Source of the DNA: an uncultured Bacteroidales bacterium
GTDB lineage: Bacteria; Bacteroidota; Bacteroidia; Bacteroidales; P3
Direction of reading: 5' to 3'
Assembly: GCA_900318275.1 (NCBI GenBank)
Contig: ONJY01000001.1
Location: 50,978 to 114,977 of the forward strand
Length of the DNA: 64,000 nucleotides
The first letter of the stretch is position 1, and every line of letters begins with the position of its first letter. The position numbers and the translations under genes were made by a program. This document shows positions 58,962-64,000 of this stretch, piece after piece. The notes beneath the pieces are model-generated. The model was not told the DNA's origin. It did not search any database and was given only the letters and a program-made list of their open reading frames with translations.

Positions 58962-61715
58962 ATGCAGCAGCGACAGTTTGACCCGTGGCAGCGGGAGGCG
59001 ATAGAGATCAGGGGCGGGCGGCATCTGGTGCTGGCGCCGCCGGGGTGCGGCAAGACCGACATACTGACAGAGCGCGTGGTGCATGCCCACGAGCAGGGGG
59101 TGGATTACGGCGACATGCTGTGCCTGACCTTCACCAACCGCGCCGCCAAAGGGATGGCGCAGCGCATCGCCGACCGTACGGGGAACCCCGTGCCCGACGG
59201 TCTCTACGTGGGCAACATACACCGCTACTGCTCGCAGATGCTCTTCAACCTCGGCTTGGTGAACCACAACAGCGCCATCATCGACGAAGGCGACGTGGAG
59301 AACATCGTCCAGGAGGAGCTCTGCAAGAAACTGGGCATCCAGAGCCGCACCACGGAGCTCATGCGCTACCAGCATTCGCTGTGGCAGCTGACGCTGGGCG
59401 TGCGCGGCGACCTCATACTGCACGGCGAGCTGCTGCACACCGGCGCTATGGCCAAGCTCTGCGACGTCCTCGGGCGCCCCTTCGACGAGGACTCGCTGGC
59501 GGCGATATACGCCAACATCGACGACCTGACGGCGCGCTACACGGTGCTCTACGAGCTGCCTGCCACCAACACCATGCTGCTGGCCAAAGCCTACCAGCAG
59601 TACAAGGCCGACAACGACCTGCTCGACTACGACGACCTGCTGGTGCTGGCGTACGATTTCTTAACAAAAGGAGTGAAAGGAAGTAAGAATGGAGTGAAAG
59701 GGAGTGAAATGACAAATGTGCCTGCTGACGGTAACGTCCTCTCTCTCCCTCTAACTCCCTCTCACTCCCTCTCACTCCACAATAATTATTCCTGGATTGA
59801 GGTGGACGAGGTGCAGGACCTGAACCCCTTGCAGTTCGCCCTGATAGACCTGCTGGCCACCGACGACGCCACCATCGTGTACCTCGGCGACGAGCAGCAG
59901 GCCATCTTCTCGTTCATCGGCGCCAAGCTCGAGACACTCGAAGCCCTCAAGCGCCGCTGCGCTGGCAACATACACTACCTGCACACCAACTACCGCTCGC
60001 CCAAATACCTGCTCGACCTACAGAACGACTTCGCCGTGCGCAACCTCGGCATACGGCGCGACCTGCTGCCTACGACCGACAACACCAGCGAACGGCAGCC
60101 GGCGGACCTATGCCTGCTCAATGTCGGCGACGCCAGCCTCGAGAGCTACTACGCCGCCCGCTTCGCCAAACGCTACGGCGACCTCGACGCCGACGGCCGT
60201 GTGGCCATCCTCGTCAGCACCAACCGCGAGGCCGACGAGGTGAGCGAGTCGATGACAGCGCAGGGCATAGAACACTTCAAGATCAGCGGCACCGACCTCT
60301 TCTCGCTGCCCACGGTGCGCATGCTGCTGGCGCACCTCAGCGTGCTGGCCGACGAGAGCGTCTTCATAGCCTGGGCGCGCCTCTTCTGGGGTCTGAAGGT
60401 GACGCCCACCTACACCGCCGCGCGCGACCTGATGCGCGACCTGCGGCGCGCCGCCATGCTGCCCACCGACTTCCTGCTCTATCCCGGCAGCTCCTACCTG
60501 CAGGAATTCGTGCGCGCCTACGACAGCGAAGAACTCGTCATCTTCGACACCGAGACCACGGGCCTCGACGTGTACCACGACGACATCATACAGATTGCCG
60601 CCATAAAGGTGCGGCAGGGCAAGGTCGTGGGCAAGCCCTTCAACATCATCCTCGAGACCACCAAGGAGCTGCCCGCCACCGTCGGCGGCAAGCCCAACCC
60701 CATGCTGGAGGTATACCGCAGCAGCAAGCGCCATCCGCGCGCCGAAGGCCTACAGCTGTTCATGGAGTACTGCAAAGGCAAGGTGCTCGTGGGGCACAAC
60801 GTGGAATACGACTACCAGATACTCCGCAACAATTTATTGCGGGTGAGTGGCCAGTGGTCAGTGGCCAGTGGTCAGACGGCTGCCGCCCCACTAGACACTA
60901 GCCACTGGTCACTGGACACTCTCTGCCCCCGCTATTTCGACACGCTGAAATACATACGCCTCGTGCGGCCGCGCCTGCGGCAGTACAAGCTGGGGCACCT
61001 GCTCGACGTGCTGCACCTCGAAGGGCAGAACAGCCACCAGGCCGACGACGACATCATGGCCACATTGTCGCTGCTCAACTTCTGCCACCTCAACGCCACA
61101 CAGCTCGTGGCCAAACAGCTGCTCTTCTGCGAGGGGCACAAGCGTCAGATAGACAAGTTCCGCGAGCGCTACGCCGACATCTACCGTCACGCCCATGCGC
61201 GCATGCATGCCGCCGGCAGCGGCATCATCGAGGAGATGCAGTTCTTCTACGACAGCGACAACGTGGAGAAGGTGGACAAATGGGGCCACCTGGTGCACTA
61301 CATAGAGACCGACGTCGTGCGGCCGGAGCTCTACCCCACCCTGCGCCTGCAGCTCGACCGCTACGTCACCGACCTCTGCACCAGCAAGGAAGCCGACATG
61401 TGCGGCAGCTCGCTGCAGGAGCGCTACATCATCTCCACGGTGCACAAAGCCAAAGGGCTGGAATTCGACACGGTGGTCGTCTACCGCGCCGTCGACGGCA
61501 ACTACCCCGGGAGCCACAGCTGGACGGAGAAGCAGATACAGGAGGACGCGCGGCGGCTCTTCGTGGCCCTCTCGCGCTCGCGCCGCCACCTCTGCGTCAT
61601 CTACGACGAATACTACGGCCGCTCCACCCACGCCCTCAGCCCCTTCCTTGAGAAGGTGAAGAGCCACTTCACCCTCTACCGCCGCAGCAGCAACGGCAAA
61701 ATTCGCGAAGAGTGA
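58962..61715 (+). CDS. UvrD/Rep-type helicase with embedded DnaQ-like exonuclease
   Basis: 917 residues. Helicase motifs: Q motif FDPWQREAIEI, Walker A APPGCGKTDIL (about 27), motif II WIEVDEVQDLNPLQ, motif III LGDEQQAIFSFIGA, motif IV HTNYRSPKYL, V STVHKAKGLEFDTVVV (about 825), VI RRLFVALSRSRRHL. Between IV and V sits a DEDDh exonuclease (about 525-710): ExoI VIFDTETTGLD, ExoII VGHNVEYDYQIL, ExoIII NSHQADDDIMATL. One chain may thus both unwind and degrade DNA. Two repeat elements are translated in frame: 59670-59778, just before motif II, and 60846-60920, between ExoII and ExoIII. The start at 58962 avoids overlap with the ATPase gene. Confidence 0.9.
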   Translation: MQQRQFDPWQREAIEIRGGRHLVLAPPGCGKTDILTERVVHAHEQGVDYGDMLCLTFTNRAAKGMAQRIADRTGNPVPDGLYVGNIHRYCSQMLFNLGLVNHNSAIIDEGDVENIVQEELCKKLGIQSRTTELMRYQHSLWQLTLGVRGDLILHGELLHTGAMAKLCDVLGRPFDEDSLAAIYANIDDLTARYTVLYELPATNTMLLAKAYQQYKADNDLLDYDDLLVLAYDFLTKGVKGSKNGVKGSEMTNVPADGNVLSLPLTPSHSLSLHNNYSWIEVDEVQDLNPLQFALIDLLATDDATIVYLGDEQQAIFSFIGAKLETLEALKRRCAGNIHYLHTNYRSPKYLLDLQNDFAVRNLGIRRDLLPTTDNTSERQPADLCLLNVGDASLESYYAARFAKRYGDLDADGRVAILVSTNREADEVSESMTAQGIEHFKISGTDLFSLPTVRMLLAHLSVLADESVFIAWARLFWGLKVTPTYTAARDLMRDLRRAAMLPTDFLLYPGSSYLQEFVRAYDSEELVIFDTETTGLDVYHDDIIQIAAIKVRQGKVVGKPFNIILETTKELPATVGGKPNPMLEVYRSSKRHPRAEGLQLFMEYCKGKVLVGHNVEYDYQILRNNLLRVSGQWSVASGQTAAAPLDTSHWSLDTLCPRYFDTLKYIRLVRPRLRQYKLGHLLDVLHLEGQNSHQADDDIMATLSLLNFCHLNATQLVAKQLLFCEGHKRQIDKFRERYADIYRHAHARMHAAGSGIIEEMQFFYDSDNVEKVDKWGHLVHYIETDVVRPELYPTLRLQLDRYVTDLCTSKEADMCGSSLQERYIISTVHKAKGLEFDTVVVYRAVDGNYPGSHSWTEKQIQEDARRLFVALSRSRRHLCVIYDEYYGRSTHALSPFLEKVKSHFTLYRRSSNGKIREE
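59670..59778. repeat. GGAGTGAAAG-word inverted repeat inside the helicase gene
   Basis: The left arm is of GGAGTGAAAGG words, the core ACAAATGTGCCTGCTGACGG, and the right arm of CTCCCTCTCACTCC words. It resembles the intergenic element at 63718-63832, including the core (there ACAAATGCGCTTGTTGACG). It encodes about 36 residues with no stop. Confidence 0.85.
60846..60920. repeat. CAGTGG-word inverted repeat inside the helicase gene
   Basis: Left arm AGTGGCCAGTGGTCAGTGG, a short core, right arm CCACTGGTCACTGGACACT. It is translated as SGQWSVASGQ and then SHWSLDT, in a loop of the exonuclease domain. Confidence 0.85.
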
Positions 61716-61751
61716 TTTTACCTGCGGCCTGTTCGAGCGTATAATAGGCAA

Positions 61752-62288
61752 ATGAACAGCTCAACGGACATAGAACTGATGCAGCAGCTGCGTGGCGGCA
61801 GCGAGGCAGCCCTGCGCCAACTCATCGAGCGTCACCGCGAACGCCTCTACCGTCTGGCCTACCACCTGTTGAATGACCGCGACGCTGCCAGCGATGCTGT
61901 GCAGGAGACCTTCATACGCCTGTGGAAACACTCGAGGCGTTACGACCCGAGCAAAAGCCTGTCCACATGGCTCTGCACCATCTGCGCCCGGCGCTGCTAC
62001 GACGAGCTGCGCCGTAGGTACCGACACTTCTCACTCATCACCACCCTGCACACTGAAGCAGTAAATCCCGACGACATGGTTGCCGACGAGCTCCTCAACC
62101 TGCTGCAACAAGCCGTCGCCTCACTTCCACCCAAACAGCGTATAGTCTACCAACTGCGCGAAATAGAAGGCCTCAGCGCCGACGAGGTAGCCGTAGCCAC
62201 CCGCATGAGCGCCGACAATGTGAAAGCCAACCTATACGTGGCACGCACCGCCGTCCGCGAAAAACTGAAGCAATATGGAATACAATGA
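61752..62288 (+). CDS. ECF-type RNA polymerase sigma factor
   Basis: 178 residues. Region 2 spans about 10-90: ERLYRLAYHLLNDRDAASDA, VQETFIRLWKH, STWLCTICARRCYDELRRR. Region 4 spans about 115-170: LPPKQRIVYQLREIEGLSAD, EVAVATRMSADNVKANLYVA. This is the plain two-domain ECF layout. It directs RNA polymerase to a small regulon controlled by the anti-sigma gene that overlaps its end by 14 bases. A target promoter cannot be named from this window. Confidence 0.93.
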   Translation: MNSSTDIELMQQLRGGSEAALRQLIERHRERLYRLAYHLLNDRDAASDAVQETFIRLWKHSRRYDPSKSLSTWLCTICARRCYDELRRRYRHFSLITTLHTEAVNPDDMVADELLNLLQQAVASLPPKQRIVYQLREIEGLSADEVAVATRMSADNVKANLYVARTAVREKLKQYGIQ

Positions 62289-62580
62289 ACTCATAGCAAA
62301 AATACAGCACCAGCCTGTCGACACCCCTGACACCGATGCCATCCTCGCCGGCATGCGCCGCAAAATGCACCGCAGCAGACAACGCCAGGCATTAGTGGCT
62401 GCAGCATGCCTGTTGCTGGCCATTGTACCGCTGGCATTACCCATAGCTGACACCACGCCCAAGCCCACCCTCGCCGAGACCGTCAGTGCGACGCTCCCGT
62501 CCTCGCCCGACGACCTACCGGCACCCCTTGCAGGCTACAGAAACTCGCTTCGCAACCATCAAATACATACCGCAATATGA
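62275..62580 (+). CDS. Probable anti-sigma factor (short, single membrane span)
   Basis: 101 residues. A cytoplasmic N-terminus (YNELIAKIQHQPVDTPDTDA, then GMRRKMHRSRQRQ) is followed by one membrane helix (ALVAAACLLLAIVPLALPIA) and a short periplasmic tail. It overlaps the sigma gene by 14 bases and the next lipoprotein by four (ATGA). Position and topology point to an anti-sigma factor, but no zinc-binding HxxxCxxC motif is present, so this rests on context. Confidence 0.65.
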   Translation: MEYNELIAKIQHQPVDTPDTDAILAGMRRKMHRSRQRQALVAAACLLLAIVPLALPIADTTPKPTLAETVSATLPSSPDDLPAPLAGYRNSLRNHQIHTAI

Positions 62581-63512
62581 AACGTCATTCCATCATCATC
62601 GCAGCGGCATCGCTGCTGCTTGCCTCGTGTGCCGCACACTATGTGGCCACCGACAGCGTAACGCACCACCTGGACGGCTCACGCAGCATATTAACCCCAC
62701 GCAGCGACACCGCCCTCTTCAAAGGCTGGCAGGAAGATACCCTCGCCACACCGCTGCCCTTCGACTTCCGCAGCGAGAAAGACACCATGCGCTATTCCTA
62801 CACCATCGGCATCATACGCGACGGATGGAGCGTGCAGCACGACAGCATGCCAAGGATACTGCAACCCGAGGTGACCGTCGGCAAGAGCTTCCGCTGGTTC
62901 ACCACCCGCTACCGCTACACGGCCCGTTTCCCGCAGCTCGACAGCCTGCCGGTGCCCATCTCCGACTACCTCACCGACGACGAGCAGCGGCTGCTCTTCA
63001 CCCCCAACGAACTGCCCGCCGACTGGACCGGAACCGACCTCTACGGCATGCTCGACAATCTGAACACCAAGTATGTAAGATGGTGGAGCCACTGTCTGTT
63101 CGAGAGAGAGATGGCAGCTTACGCCACCGTCTGCGACAGCACGCAACGAGCTCTGCTGGACAAATACCACGACACCCTCTTAGTCCTCACCCTCGCCGAG
63201 CTGCCCAACGAATTCAAATCGGCAAGCAATGTATCCACAGCCTTCCCCGAGCTGGAATTCATCAACAGGATCAACAATGTAGGCTTCGAGGCACTACAGA
63301 AGTCCCAAGACCTTTGGGAACTCAACAGGTGGGTGCTGTGGCGCATACAGCTGCCTGGCGGACGCATGTCGGAGCACATGGTCAGCGCCGACCGCATGAT
63401 AGGGGGCGACTATGTGATAGAGGAGCACTCCGACGTCGTCAACTGGTGGGCCGTCATACTTACACTGCTTCCCATTGCCGGTATTGCAGCGCTGTTAGCG
63501 AAACGCCGGTAG
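62577..63512 (+). CDS. Lipoprotein of unknown function with C-terminal membrane helix
   Basis: 311 residues. The lipobox LLASC puts the lipidated cysteine at residue 18, followed by AAHYVATDS. The body has strand-rich pieces (FRWFTTRYRYTARFPQLDSL) and a central helical region; a hydrophobic C-terminal segment (WWAVILTLLPIAGIAALLA) with RR at the end looks like a membrane anchor. It is unusual for a lipoprotein to have both ends in a membrane. It is translationally coupled to the anti-sigma gene, so it probably belongs to the sensing arm or is a regulon product. Confidence 0.7.
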   Translation: MKRHSIIIAAASLLLASCAAHYVATDSVTHHLDGSRSILTPRSDTALFKGWQEDTLATPLPFDFRSEKDTMRYSYTIGIIRDGWSVQHDSMPRILQPEVTVGKSFRWFTTRYRYTARFPQLDSLPVPISDYLTDDEQRLLFTPNELPADWTGTDLYGMLDNLNTKYVRWWSHCLFEREMAAYATVCDSTQRALLDKYHDTLLVLTLAELPNEFKSASNVSTAFPELEFINRINNVGFEALQKSQDLWELNRWVLWRIQLPGGRMSEHMVSADRMIGGDYVIEEHSDVVNWWAVILTLLPIAGIAALLAKRR

Positions 63513-63522
63513 CGGACCGTAT

Positions 63523-63610
63523 CCGCACCGTCGACGGCAACTACCCCGGCAGCCACAGCCACTTCACCCTCTACCGCCGCACCACCAACGGCAAGATACG
63601 TGAAGAGTGA
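63523..63610 (+). pseudogene. Decayed fragment of the UvrD-type helicase 3' end
   Basis: The frame reads RTVDGNYPGSHSHFTLYRR then TTNGKIREE and a stop. It matches two separate parts of the helicase C-terminus (VDGNYPGSHS near 61490, HFTLYRRSSNGKIREE at 61665-61715) joined by deletion of about 150 bases. Both sides of the join carry AGCCAC, so the deletion probably used that microhomology. There is no start codon of its own. Confidence 0.85.
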
Positions 63611-63624
63611 CTGGAACTAAAAAA

Positions 63625-63655
63625 AACGGCCCCCGAAGGAGCCGTTCTTTTAGTT
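63625..63655 (+). terminator. Terminator after the sigma/lipoprotein operon
   Basis: AACGGC/GCCGTT with a mostly paired CCCCGAAGGA top, an A-run before and TCTTTTAGTTTTT after. It could work in both directions. TTTTTAATTTTTAG word repeats follow to about 63685. Confidence 0.65.
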
Positions 63656-63717
63656 TTTAATTTTTAATTTTTAGTTTTTAGTTAGCCGACAGTAGTTAAG
63701 GTTAAGGTTGTTTTATA

Positions 63718-63832
63718 GGGAGTGAGAGGGAGTGAAAGGGAGTGAGAGGACAAATGCGCTTGTTGACGTCGTTGCTAGCTAAAGGTATTGTCCTCTATCT
63801 CCTTCTATCTTCTTTTATCTCCCTCTATCTCC
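63718..63832. repeat. GGAGTGAAAG-word inverted repeat, intergenic copy
   Basis: GGAGTGAGAGGGAGTGAAAG arms on the left and CTCCCTCTATCTCC arms on the right, with the core ACAAATGCGCTTGTTGACG shared with the element inside the helicase gene. No coding sense. Confidence 0.85.
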
Positions 63833-63854
63833 ATTAGATTAGCCAACAGTAGTT

Positions 63855-63887
63855 CACTGACCACTAGCCACTGTCCACTGACCACTC
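63855..63887. repeat. CAGTGG-word repeat, reverse orientation
   Basis: CACTGACCACTAGCCACTGT and further words, the reverse complement of the CAGTGG family. It ends 2 bases before the stop codon of the last, minus-strand gene. Confidence 0.85.
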
Positions 63888-63888
63888 A

Positions 63889-64000
63889 TCAGCCGACATT
63901 TCCGGTTCCGACGTAGGCGGAGGGGGAGCCGAGGCCGAGGTTGTCGCGGCCGGCGCCGATGGTGAAGCCGTAGACGTGGACGGTGAGGCCGCTCCAGGTG
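63889..64000 (-). CDS. C-terminal end of an unknown minus-strand gene (partial)
   Basis: Only the last 36 codons are in the window. The frame reads TWSGLTVHVYGFTIGAGRDN, then LGLGSPSAYVGTGNVG and TGA. Strong third-position GC bias in this frame supports coding. Glycine, serine and aromatic content suggests a beta-rich or secreted protein end, but no family can be named from so short a piece. Confidence 0.5.
   Translation of the reverse strand, partial: TWSGLTVHVYGFTIGAGRDNLGLGSPSAYVGTGNVG

Noticed and set aside
62486-63610. 374-codon arginine/histidine-rich open frame over the lipoprotein gene
   Set aside because: Most of it is a shadow of the lipoprotein in another frame; only its last 29 codons carry the helicase relic, reported separately.

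Overview
The window is a chromosomal segment of a Bacteroidota bacterium, most likely an uncultured or gut-type member of the order Bacteroidales. The support is indirect but consistent. At least ten gene starts are preceded by the Bacteroidota -7 promoter element TAnnTTTG, several with a TTTG box 19-20 bp upstream. SecD and SecF are fused. There is a TonB-dependent receptor with a carboxypeptidase-regulatory N-terminus, a gliding-motility/type IX secretion (CHU_C) C-terminal domain, a PorV/PorQ-like barrel, a DUF4270 lipoprotein beside a short glycogen-synthase-like gene, and a BspA-type leucine-rich-repeat domain. No rRNA, transposase, phage or CRISPR array is visible. One tRNA-Gly(CCC) is present.

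Layout. Bases 1-40049 are ordinary core genome in short operons: a partial alpha/beta hydrolase; an OmpA/PD40 lipid-envelope protein with a small secreted protein and a glycosyltransferase; a YitT membrane protein; tRNA-Gly; PurM; a GT5-like protein, DUF4270, YwqK-repeat protein and Maf; RecQ and a large CHU_C-tailed secreted protein; ribosomal protein S1; HIT and GreA; an outer-membrane/secretion trio (PorV-like barrel, a 1684-residue secreted protein, a TonB-dependent receptor); SecDF; RadC; FolB, PheS and a secreted cyclophilin; a lipoprotein, a DUF4301 protein, LemA and a TPM-domain protein. From 40050 to 42400 there are a 46-residue basic ORF, a NUDIX hydrolase and about 1.6 kb of non-coding DNA full of short-period repeats and two long inverted-repeat elements.

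Bases 42393-57725 are the most unusual part: a long same-strand cluster opened by a good promoter and closed by a strong terminator. It encodes six small proteins (or N-terminal domains) that share a twice-repeated, roughly 45-residue unit resembling a ubiquitin-like beta-grasp half. With them are two LRR proteins, a cytoplasm-to-periplasm OmpA protein, a PH-like protein, a triple zinc-ribbon protein, a TerB/TPR protein, a GIY-YIG protein, two paralogous voltage-gated-type ion channels with a non-canonical selectivity filter and a novel 300-residue tail, pyroglutamyl peptidase, an outer-membrane protein and three small helical proteins. I read this as a candidate undescribed membrane-coupled stress, signalling or conflict system. 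That role is inference from domain content only.

Bases 57733-64000 carry an AAA ATPase, a UvrD-type helicase with an embedded DnaQ-like exonuclease, an ECF sigma/anti-sigma/lipoprotein operon, a decayed copy of the helicase 3' end, and the tail of a further gene on the minus strand.

A second theme is a class of hairpin-forming repeats built from short words. They sit between genes and also, in frame, inside the NUDIX and helicase genes and at the start of the TPM gene.
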